A stretch of 13,035 nt of DNA. Source: an uncultured Bacilli bacterium (GTDB lineage Bacteria > Bacillota_I > Bacilli_A > RFN20 > CAG-288). The stretch spans positions 1-13,035 of the forward strand of contig CAKUXT010000034.1 in assembly GCA_934700375.1 (NCBI GenBank), given 5' to 3'. This document shows positions 1 to 6,471 of the stretch, piece after piece. The first letter of the stretch is position 1, and each line of letters opens with the position of its first letter. A program made the position numbers and the translations under genes. The notes under the pieces are model-generated. The model was not told the origin of the DNA and ran no database searches. It saw nothing but the letters and a program-made list of their open reading frames with translations.

Positions 1-722
1 CTTATCAGGGAATCGGAATCAATCCAACATATCTTCCAGCTTACCTGATAAACAAAAACAGAGGAGATTTGCTCTTCTCTATGCTTTTAGAGAATCCACA
101 ATACTTTAATGAGCCACTTGAAAAGGGTACTTTTTCCGCTATTGAACTAATAAGATATCTTGCACTCCATGGTTATTCCTCTCGCGTTGCCGAACTTGCG
201 AAGTCACTCATCGCTTATACATCATCTACAAAAGACTATTTTGCCCTTCGCGTTTTCCTCTCTGATGATGATTTGTTGGAAAGCTGCAAAAAGAAGGCAC
301 AATTCTTTTATGACATCAATGACTTTAGTCTCCCGCTCACGTTTGAATCAGATGACCTCGCTACGAAAATCAAAAAAGAAGCGCTTCAGATGACAACCAC
401 CTATTATTATCGTTCTAAAACTACGCTGATCAAATATGCTTATGGATACGAGAAATACGGAGAATTCGATTCCTATTACGCAAAGGAAGCCAGATCAGAC
501 ATTCGTTACGATATGAGTATCGGAAGAGATAGTTCTGGATTCGCTGATTTAGCTTTGGCGTTAATCAATGCAGGAGACAAAAATATATTAAGAACAATCT
601 TCACTCCTGAGGCCGAAGATACTTACACTGGTGATCCGATATATGCGTTGCTTAGAGCAGATTGCAATCTAAAGCTTGGCAAAAAGGTTTCAGATATGCA
701 TGTTTATCCGGAGGGCAAGTAA
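1..722 (+). CDS. Unrecognised helical protein, C-terminal part (5' end outside the window)
   Basis: The reading frame is open from the left edge (first full codon at 3) to TAA at 720-722, giving about 239 visible codons. A TTG at 69 could serve as a start. However, the 22 codons before it are open and look like protein, with a hydrophobic and aromatic stretch, and no convincing ribosome binding site precedes 69, so I treat the gene as truncated by the window. The visible part is rich in Leu, Ala, Tyr and Lys and looks alpha-helical, possibly helical-repeat-like. It has no signal peptide, no membrane segment and no CxC/CxH metal site. I do not recognise a family. The stop directly abuts the ATG of the SNF2 helicase, so the two are almost certainly cotranscribed and translationally coupled. 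In other Bacillota a SWIM zinc-finger protein often sits beside an SNF2 helicase (ywqB beside ywqA in Bacillus). This could be the C-terminal half of such a partner, but the diagnostic SWIM motif is not in the visible part. Confidence 0.75.
   Translation, partial: YQGIGINPTYLPAYLINKNRGDLLFSMLLENPQYFNEPLEKGTFSAIELIRYLALHGYSSRVAELAKSLIAYTSSTKDYFALRVFLSDDDLLESCKKKAQFFYDINDFSLPLTFESDDLATKIKKEALQMTTTYYYRSKTTLIKYAYGYEKYGEFDSYYAKEARSDIRYDMSIGRDSSGFADLALALINAGDKNILRTIFTPEAEDTYTGDPIYALLRADCNLKLGKKVSDMHVYPEGK
710..714 (+). promoter_or_regulatory. Ribosome binding site of the SNF2 helicase gene, inside the preceding gene
   Basis: GGAGG lies eight bases before the ATG at 723 and within the last codons of the upstream gene. 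It fixes the helicase start and supports coupled translation across the abutting stop and start codons. Confidence 0.8.
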
Positions 723-3700
723 ATGTTTTTGAATAAAATACCAGCAACGGGAGTTCAATATTGCAAAGCATGCACCTTAAACTATGCCAAGCAGACTTAC
801 GATTATCTTTGTGAAAACAAATATAATCTCTTTTATTTCTACAATGTCAGCTCAAAAACAATGAGCTATGTCGCCATCTGCAAGAACATCAAAGAATGTT
901 ATCTCCGTTTGGCAGAGCCTTACCTTGCCTTCTCGATTTCTTTTGAAGGAAAACTGAATCTGCTCAATTATAATATATCATGTCCGCTTGTTGCCTATTT
1001 GATAGACAGAGAAAATGACCTGACAGAAGAAGAGAAAAAGAAACTGTATAATGAAGTATATTCCATCAATGAACTTGTTGATGGTTTATCCAGTGAAGAA
1101 GCCGCAAAGAAGATTGAAGACAGAAAAGCATTTTTGGATTTTCTCAATAAAATAGATAAGATAAAAGAGGTCAAGGATGAACCTGCTCACACTGATAAAC
1201 TAGGCGTTTCCTTATCTTTCAAAATGGATGGGGAAAAGATATCAAATCATCTAAACTTCTCCATTATGGTTCTCGACAATAAGAAAAATTACGAAATCAA
1301 AGATCTCTATAAATTCCTCACCGGTTTCAAGCAAAGAGAAGAGTATTCCTTAGCAACAAAGAGGAAGATCATTCTCGAACCGATGAGCTTTATCTCTCCT
1401 TATGACCGTGTTCTTCCCTTATTGTCAAGTGCAGTGACATTCTATAAAAAAGCAAAAACAGCCGAACATTATATCAATTACGAAAAAGTGCTTCCTATTT
1501 TGGATGTCCTTCATGATGAAGTATTCGATCTGAACGGAAAAAGAACAAAGATCAAAGAAGAAGATCCTGCTTCTTTCTATTTGGATGAAAAAGGAGTTCC
1601 GCATTTCACTCCTATGAAAGTCAACGATGGAAACACCAAAACACTGATTGGAAGAAACGGAATCTATGTGTTTGACAAGAAAGAATATTCCATTTCTTAC
1701 TATGCTTTCCCGAACAATGACATGAAAGAATCCTATCTTTATTTTGATCAGGTCGGATTAAAGGACTTCAATTATATTCAGGACTTATTCACCGAAAAAC
1801 TTCTTCCGAAACTCTCCGCCTCTCTGAAGGCAAAGAAAACAACAAAGAAAGAGGAAAAGAAACCCTTTGAAATCGCCCTTTATCTCTCTATCGATGAAGA
1901 AAAAGGACTTCGTTTCAAAACCATCTATCTCGAAAACGGAGAAGAGGTCAAAGAGGTTGAATCTGTCTTAGGCCAGTCCATGAAGACCGCGTATCTTTCT
2001 GTTCTCTCCTCTTTAGGCGGACTTGAAAACGGAACGCTGAAAAAAGACGAGGATATTGTCTCCTTCTTAGGAAAAGACCTGAGCTCCTTGCTCAATCTCG
2101 TCACCTTCTACTGCGATGAAAGACTTAAGCCTAACAAGCTTATCAGATCCGTATCTTCCTTCCATGTCGATATGAAGAAAAATGGAGATTACCTCTCCCT
2201 TACTTTAGATAGCAATGATTATTCCAAAGAAGAATTGGAAGGCATTTTAAGAGCCTATCATCAAAAGAAGAAATACTATCTCTTGAAAGATAATTTCCTC
2301 TTCTTGCAAGGCGAAGAATTAAAAGAAGCCGCTGATATTTTCAAAGATGACAGACTGGAAACAGACAACGTCCCTCTTTATAAGCTTTTCTCATTGAACA
2401 ATATCGGCATTACAATAGACGAAGATGATAACTGCAAAAAAGTCTTGTCTCGGATCAAAGAGTTCAAAAAGCATCCGCTTACGATCGGAAATGATATCAA
2501 AGCTGACTTAAGGCCATATCAGGTCGATGGTGTCAAATACCTCCTTTCCCTTCACGATTACTCTTTCGGTGGCATCCTCGCCGATGAAATGGGATTAGGA
2601 AAGACACTTGAAACCATCACTTATATCAACGAGTTGAAAGAAGAGATGCCCGTATTGATCATCACGCCAAAAGCGGTCTTGTACAACTGGGAAAACGAAA
2701 TCCATAAGTTCTCTTCTCTTACTGCTGTCGTGATTGATACGGTGAAAGAGGAAAGAGAAAAGATTATCAAACATATCAGCAAAAAGAAAAAAGTCCTCTA
2801 CCTCATCTCATACGATACCTTCAGAAGAGATGAAGACCTCTTCTCCGGCATTGAGTTTTCCACTATTGTTCTTGATGAAGCTCAGTCGATCAAAAATGCA
2901 TTCTCAAAGAGACATCAGGCTCTTCTCTCTTTAAAAGCCAAGAACAGAATTGCACTGACAGGTACGCCTTTAGAGAACTCGCCGTTTGATCTCTGGTCTA
3001 TCTTCGACTTCCTGATGCCTGGATATTTAGGAAGTGAAAAAGACTTCACTGCACTCATCCAGAAAGAAGATTCAAATAAGAAACTCTCTGTCTTACTAAA
3101 GCCCTTCATGCTTAGAAGAAGAAAACAGGACGTCTTGAAAGACCTGCCTAGCAAGACTGAGAACAACATTCTCATCTCCATGAGCGAGAGCGAAAGAATG
3201 ATGTATCTTGCCTACTTGGACAAAGCAAGAGCAATGCAGGGGGAAAACAAGATTTCAATCCTCTCCAGCCTGACGCGTCTAAGACAGCTTTGTGTCGATC
3301 CTGCTTCGTTCTTAGAGAACTTTGACCGTTCAACAAAGCTTCTTTACACAAGGGAACTTCTGAAAGAAACAATTTCAAGTGGTCATAAAGCGATTGTCTT
3401 CTCCTCCTTCAAGACTGCATTGCTGGATTTAGAAACCTTGATGAATGAAGAAGACATCTCTGTCGGTGTCATCACCGGTGATACATCCGGAAAAGACAGA
3501 ATTGATCTTGCCACTGACTTCAACACAAAAGACGATATCAAAGTACTGCTTGTCTCTTTGAAGGCAGGCGGTGTCGGATTGAATCTTGTCGGCGCAGACA
3601 CAGTCATCCACCTCGATCCCTGGTGGAACCCACAGGTTGAGAATCAGGCCAGCGACCGTGTCCACAGAATCGGTCAGACACATGCAGTCACCATTCTCCG

Positions 3701-3839
3701 TCTTATCATGAAGGACACTATTGAAGAGAAGGTTCTCAATCTTCAGAACATCAAGAAAGATATGTATAACGAAATCGTTGAAGGAAATGGCGGTGCCTCC
3801 TCCTTGAGCGATGACGATATCAAGTATCTCTTATCCTAA
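723..3839 (+). CDS. SNF2-family DEAD/DEAH-type helicase (ATP-dependent DNA translocase)
   Basis: A 1038-residue Superfamily 2 ATPase of the SNF2/RapA-like class, expected to use ATP to translocate on double-stranded DNA and displace bound proteins in the cytoplasm. The C-terminal 440 residues carry the full motif set: RPYQ (597-600), Walker A DEMGLGKT with Lys627, motif Ia ITPK near 647-650, DEAQ box (718-721), TGTP (746-749), motif V SLKAGGVGLNL (945-955) and motif VI with Arg979 and Arg982 in DRVHRIGQ (978-985). DPWWNP (965-970) is typical of SNF2 proteins. All catalytic residues are present, so it should be active. The N-terminal 590 residues are much less conserved. They start with a Cys-containing stretch (Cys14, Cys17, Cys30) and correspond in place to the region that bacterial SNF2 helicases use for accessory or substrate-binding domains; I cannot assign a domain there, and no SWIM motif is seen. 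It is the second gene of an operon whose first gene is cut by the window edge, and it ends at a terminator. It resembles the YwqA group, but the cellular role of that group is not settled. Confidence 0.95.
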   Translation: MFLNKIPATGVQYCKACTLNYAKQTYDYLCENKYNLFYFYNVSSKTMSYVAICKNIKECYLRLAEPYLAFSISFEGKLNLLNYNISCPLVAYLIDRENDLTEEEKKKLYNEVYSINELVDGLSSEEAAKKIEDRKAFLDFLNKIDKIKEVKDEPAHTDKLGVSLSFKMDGEKISNHLNFSIMVLDNKKNYEIKDLYKFLTGFKQREEYSLATKRKIILEPMSFISPYDRVLPLLSSAVTFYKKAKTAEHYINYEKVLPILDVLHDEVFDLNGKRTKIKEEDPASFYLDEKGVPHFTPMKVNDGNTKTLIGRNGIYVFDKKEYSISYYAFPNNDMKESYLYFDQVGLKDFNYIQDLFTEKLLPKLSASLKAKKTTKKEEKKPFEIALYLSIDEEKGLRFKTIYLENGEEVKEVESVLGQSMKTAYLSVLSSLGGLENGTLKKDEDIVSFLGKDLSSLLNLVTFYCDERLKPNKLIRSVSSFHVDMKKNGDYLSLTLDSNDYSKEELEGILRAYHQKKKYYLLKDNFLFLQGEELKEAADIFKDDRLETDNVPLYKLFSLNNIGITIDEDDNCKKVLSRIKEFKKHPLTIGNDIKADLRPYQVDGVKYLLSLHDYSFGGILADEMGLGKTLETITYINELKEEMPVLIITPKAVLYNWENEIHKFSSLTAVVIDTVKEEREKIIKHISKKKKVLYLISYDTFRRDEDLFSGIEFSTIVLDEAQSIKNAFSKRHQALLSLKAKNRIALTGTPLENSPFDLWSIFDFLMPGYLGSEKDFTALIQKEDSNKKLSVLLKPFMLRRRKQDVLKDLPSKTENNILISMSESERMMYLAYLDKARAMQGENKISILSSLTRLRQLCVDPASFLENFDRSTKLLYTRELLKETISSGHKAIVFSSFKTALLDLETLMNEEDISVGVITGDTSGKDRIDLATDFNTKDDIKVLLVSLKAGGVGLNLVGADTVIHLDPWWNPQVENQASDRVHRIGQTHAVTILRLIMKDTIEEKVLNLQNIKKDMYNEIVEGNGGASSLSDDDIKYLLS

Positions 3840-3857
3840 AACAGATTATTCAGAAAG

Positions 3858-3880
3858 ACACGGCGCAAAGCCGTGTTTTT
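3858..3880 (+). terminator. Rho-independent terminator of the SNF2 operon
   Basis: A perfect 7-bp stem (3858-3864 with 3870-3876) closes a GCAAA loop and runs into five Ts. It starts 19 bases after the helicase stop codon. Confidence 0.85.
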
Positions 3881-3888
3881 CGTTGCAC

Positions 3889-3921
3889 CAAAAAGGGTTA
3901 CCCCCTAATGGAGATAACCCT
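3889..3921 (-). terminator. Rho-independent terminator of the hydrolase-membrane protein gene
   Basis: Read on the minus strand, a 7-bp stem AGGGTTA/TAACCCT (3915-3921 with 3894-3900) with a 14-base loop is followed by a short T run (As at 3890-3893 on the plus strand). It lies 14 bases past the minus-strand stop and faces the plus-strand terminator at 3858-3880. Confidence 0.8.
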
Positions 3922-3934
3922 GAACGATTTTCGT

Positions 3935-6034
3935 TTATCCTAAGACGTATGCGTAAGAAGCGGCTGTACCGGCAACAGTCATCATCGTGAATAACATTGC
4001 GTTGATCAAAGAGCCTAAGTAGACATTTCCGGTTTCTTCGTAAAGCTTTCTGGAGATGATGGTAGCGAAGATAAGAATAGGAACGATGGGGAATAAGACG
4101 ATGTAGCCTAAGGCCATATTGCTCTGCCATAAGACGCCAGTGGACTTGAAGGTTCCATACTGGATGATCATGACTAAGCTGATACCGAAGACGGTGAAGA
4201 AGGCGTTGATTGCAATGCTTGCCCAAGAAGGAAGAGTCTTTGTTCTGTAAGTCTGGTTTGCAATACCGTTGCAGAGGTAGAAGAGGAAGAAGAACAGACC
4301 ATAACGGATAGCGGTAGGAAGCATTTCAGGAACATTGAAGACCTTGATGGTAAGTGTCCAGAGACGGAAGTCGACCTTGAAGGCTGCCCAGTTGACAAAG
4401 ACGATGAGATAGAGAGCGAAGACGACTAAGAAGGCTAAGAAGAAAGTCTTGATAGCGTTAGAGAAGGATGAGATCTTAGCTGTTTCAAACGGATTGGCGA
4501 CATCCTCGACTTCTTTCTGCTTCATGATCATGGCGCGACGGATGGAGCGTCTGACGATGAAGAAGAGAAGGATGACAAGGATAGCGACCAAGCCGCAGGC
4601 GACTGACCATAAGGCAACCCAGTTTGTCGTATCCTGAGGATAGAGCTGTGTATGCGGGAACCATCTGTCTCCCCACTTGTTGCAGAAGGAGCGGATGGAG
4701 AATCCGGAGAAGAATGTACAGATGACGGCGGCTAAGAAGTAAAGGGTCCAATCAACCCAAGTCTTAAGCGGCTTGTCTCTGCTTTCGATGCTTTCTTTTG
4801 TAACGACTTCTTCTTTGAAGGAGATAGTGCCATCTTCACTGACTGTCTTTGTTCTTCTCTTTCTAAGAGAGGTGAAGAGCGGGACAGTAAGGAATAACTT
4901 GACGATTGGGAAGATGAGGGAAAGAAGAGCTAACATACCGATGAAGGAGAAGAGTTCCTTGACCGGCCAGACCTGATTGTTGACACCTTTGACCTTATAG
5001 CCTGTCGGTGTACCAAAAGCTGTATAGAAGAAATCGATAACGCTCTTAGTGGAAGGGATGGACCAATGGTTGAGAGGATGGATTTCATCGGATTCATAAA
5101 TAGCGCGGAAAGGAGTATTGAGAGCCGTTCCTAATGTTGTCTCGACAACAGAACCGCCGACATAGTGAGCACCGTTCTTGATGTCGATCTTATCCCCGGC
5201 TGCATAGGTGACACCGACAAACTTTGCGGCACCGGTAGACTGTAAGAACTGACGGGAGATTGTCTTGTTTCCTTCCGTATCGGTAGAAGTGAAGAAGAAT
5301 TCATCATCGCTTGCTTTAAGAATACCGACACTGACATCTTTTCCGGCTGTGATGAAGGTAGACCAACCCTGGATGAGACCGGCCTTGACAATACCATAAC
5401 CATATGCGGTTCCGGTCTTGCCATCGACTTTGACAGTTTCCTTTGTAGGCATCTGCTTGCTGTCATTCATCAATGTAACGGCTGTTGTATAACCGCCCAT
5501 GGAGTGGCCGGTGATACCGATTCTATTCTGATCGACATAATCGAGGTTATATAAATACTTAGCGGATTCATATAAACCCTTGGTTGCCATCATGGCATTG
5601 GCATTATCGACATTGTTGTAGTTGCCGTGTCCTTCTCTATCGACTGTAAGAACGACGAAGCCTCTTCTTGCCAATTCAATAGCAAAGGGGAGCTGCAATT
5701 CTCTATTGTTAAGATAACCATGCGTCAATACAACTGCAGGCATCTTGTTTTCACTTGTTGCAGATTTCGGTTTGAATAAAATACCGCTTGCGACTTCACC
5801 GGTCAATTTGACCTCTCTTGTTGATTCAATAGGAGTAGTAGGATCGGCAGGATCGATAAGGGTGATTCTCTGCTGAATGGTTCCGGTGTTCTTTGCGTTG
5901 CGCAAATCAGAAACAGCGATGCTGCCACCAGAGTTCTGAATCAAAGACTGCGTAAGACTCGTAAGGAAGATGACGACGATTGCGATTACAAACCACAGAA
6001 TCGACTTCTTGTTTTTAGAGTAATACTCTTTCAT
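3935..6034 (-). CDS. Membrane-anchored alpha/beta hydrolase fused to a C-terminal eight-helix membrane domain
   Basis: A 699-residue protein. One membrane helix (about 12-31) precedes an alpha/beta-hydrolase domain (about 55-345). That domain has the oxyanion-side HGY (105-107), a VDREGHG strand end (131-137), and the nucleophile elbow GHSMGG with Ser178. The catalytic His is probably His319 or His323; the catalytic acid is uncertain. Eight further hydrophobic helices follow, near 361-384, 428-447, 473-494, 529-549, 574-592, 605-625, 641-661 and 672-695. Basic loops (RKRR at 390-393, RRSIRR at 495-500) fall on alternate sides, so the positive-inside rule puts the N-terminus in the cytoplasm and the hydrolase outside. 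Without the C-terminal half it would be an ordinary secreted-type esterase, lipase or dienelactone-hydrolase-like enzyme; the substrate is unknown. The last two helices, with TGN at 668-670, faintly recall the end of CPBP (Abi/CAAX) proteases, but the catalytic EE and His motifs are missing. The ATG follows AAAGGA at a good distance. The gene is monocistronic, with its own promoter and terminator. Confidence 0.85.
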   Translation of the reverse strand: MKEYYSKNKKSILWFVIAIVVIFLTSLTQSLIQNSGGSIAVSDLRNAKNTGTIQQRITLIDPADPTTPIESTREVKLTGEVASGILFKPKSATSENKMPAVVLTHGYLNNRELQLPFAIELARRGFVVLTVDREGHGNYNNVDNANAMMATKGLYESAKYLYNLDYVDQNRIGITGHSMGGYTTAVTLMNDSKQMPTKETVKVDGKTGTAYGYGIVKAGLIQGWSTFITAGKDVSVGILKASDDEFFFTSTDTEGNKTISRQFLQSTGAAKFVGVTYAAGDKIDIKNGAHYVGGSVVETTLGTALNTPFRAIYESDEIHPLNHWSIPSTKSVIDFFYTAFGTPTGYKVKGVNNQVWPVKELFSFIGMLALLSLIFPIVKLFLTVPLFTSLRKRRTKTVSEDGTISFKEEVVTKESIESRDKPLKTWVDWTLYFLAAVICTFFSGFSIRSFCNKWGDRWFPHTQLYPQDTTNWVALWSVACGLVAILVILLFFIVRRSIRRAMIMKQKEVEDVANPFETAKISSFSNAIKTFFLAFLVVFALYLIVFVNWAAFKVDFRLWTLTIKVFNVPEMLPTAIRYGLFFFLFYLCNGIANQTYRTKTLPSWASIAINAFFTVFGISLVMIIQYGTFKSTGVLWQSNMALGYIVLFPIVPILIFATIISRKLYEETGNVYLGSLINAMLFTMMTVAGTAASYAYVLG

Positions 6035-6042
6035 AGTGTTTC

Positions 6043-6048
6043 CTTTCT
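6043..6048 (-). promoter_or_regulatory. Ribosome binding site of the hydrolase gene
   Basis: On the minus strand AAAGGA lies eight bases before the ATG at 6034. It overlaps a perfect 10-base palindrome TTCTTAAGAA (6045-6054), which may be coincidental. Confidence 0.6.
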
Positions 6049-6154
6049 TAAGAACTAAACGAAAAACGGCACACGGAAAAAAGCAAAAATTATCCCCCTT
6101 TCTTTTCCTTGCTCACTTTTTGCGTGTTTAATCAAACATCTCGTCCACGCCTAG

Positions 6155-6183
6155 AGTTTAGCACAACATTCAAACAAAGACAA
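6155..6183 (-). promoter_or_regulatory. Sigma-A-type promoter of the hydrolase gene
   Basis: On the minus strand, -35 TTGTCT (6178-6183) and -10 TAAACT (6155-6160) are spaced by exactly 17 bases, and a TGC just before the -10 gives an extended -10 element. The start of transcription would fall near 6148, leaving a leader of about 113 bases. That leader contains a weak GCAAAAA/TTTTTGC inverted repeat (6083-6089 and 6117-6123) followed on the minus strand by six Ts. Confidence 0.6.
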
Positions 6184-6192
6184 GACAATTAG

Positions 6193-6206
6193 TGTAAGCG
6201 CTTATC
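6193..6206. promoter_or_regulatory. cre-like palindrome (possible CcpA operator) between divergent promoters
   Basis: TGTAAGCGCTTATC contains a perfect 10-base palindrome (6195-6204) and agrees with the catabolite-responsive element consensus TGWAANCGNTNWCA at 12 of 14 positions; the last two bases differ. It lies ten bases upstream of the minus-strand -35 and about 33 bases upstream of a plus-strand -10, so a bound CcpA or other LacI-family regulator could affect either gene. A single short match could be chance. Confidence 0.35.
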
Positions 6207-6239
6207 TTTCGACACTATAGGGCAAAAACGTCCATCTTT

Positions 6240-6245
6240 TATAAT
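6240..6245 (+). promoter_or_regulatory. Distal -10 box (TATAAT) upstream of the MATE gene
   Basis: A perfect TATAAT, but no good -35 at the expected distance (the bases 17 upstream are TATAGG-like). Transcription from here would start near 6252, inside the GTGCAACTTGCGCAAC repeat at 6249-6264, and give a leader of about 220 bases. The repeat includes the palindrome TTGCGCAA (6255-6262) and could be an operator. Confidence 0.35.
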
Positions 6246-6265
6246 AAGTGCAACTTGCGCAACAT

Positions 6266-6283
6266 TTTTCATTCTTATGAAAA
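6266..6283 (+). repeat. Short hairpin in the long MATE leader
   Basis: TTTTCAT (6266-6272) and ATGAAAA (6277-6283) form a perfect 7-bp stem with a TCTT loop. It lies at the 5' end of any transcript begun at the distal -10 box. The rest of the 437-base gap 6035-6471 is AT-rich. Beyond the promoters, the cre-like site and the small repeats listed separately, I see no RNA gene or recognisable riboswitch in it. Confidence 0.35.
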
Positions 6284-6430
6284 GTTTGCTCATAGTTGTC
6301 ATAAAAAACCATTCATTTTGCACGATTGTAAATTTTCGATTTTTGTTGAGCATTATGGTTCTTGTTCTTTCTTTTCAGCATTGTAAAAAAGTCGAAAACA
6401 GAAACCGATTTCATCTTCTATTTCATTGGC

Positions 6431-6463
6431 ACCTCACTATAATCTCTATGTTTCTAATGAGGT
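6431..6463 (+). promoter_or_regulatory. Possible SD-sequestering hairpin at the MATE translation start
   Basis: ACCTCA (6431-6436) is perfectly complementary to TGAGGT (6458-6463). TGAGGT contains GAGGT, the probable Shine-Dalgarno sequence, eight bases before the ATG at 6472. The pairing would close a 21-base loop. A long transcript from the distal promoter would carry the blocking arm; a short one from the proximal -10 at 6438 would not. Confidence 0.35.
6438..6443 (+). promoter_or_regulatory. Proximal -10 box (TATAAT) of the MATE gene
   Basis: A perfect TATAAT whose predicted start (near 6450) leaves a leader of about 22 bases with the GAGGT ribosome binding site intact. The -35 at 17-base spacing (CTTCTA, 6415-6420) matches the consensus poorly. 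Confidence 0.45.
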
Positions 6464-6471
6464 TTTGCAAT

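Noticed and set aside
69..722. Start of the first gene at TTG 69
   Set aside because: The frame stays open to the left edge with protein-like codons and no ribosome site precedes 69, so the gene is better read as truncated.
3846..4398. Protein-coding frames antisense to or overlapping the hydrolase gene (for example 126- and 74-residue frames)
   Set aside because: They are shadows of the 699-residue gene, lack ribosome sites and would run through its coding sequence and terminator.
6077..6123. Attenuator terminator in the minus-strand leader of the hydrolase gene
   Set aside because: The GCAAAAA/TTTTTGC stem is followed by six Ts on the minus strand, but it is weak (two GC pairs) with a 27-base loop, so I do not list it as a terminator.
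6277..6471. N-terminal 65-residue extension of the MATE gene from an upstream in-frame ATG
   Set aside because: The extension has no MATE similarity and no ribosome site, its ATG lies in a hairpin, and a -10 box and a good ribosome site occur inside it just before 6472.
6252..6471. Riboswitch in the MATE leader
   Set aside because: MATE genes can be riboswitch-controlled, but I found no recognisable conserved core or multi-stem fold here, only small AT-rich hairpins.
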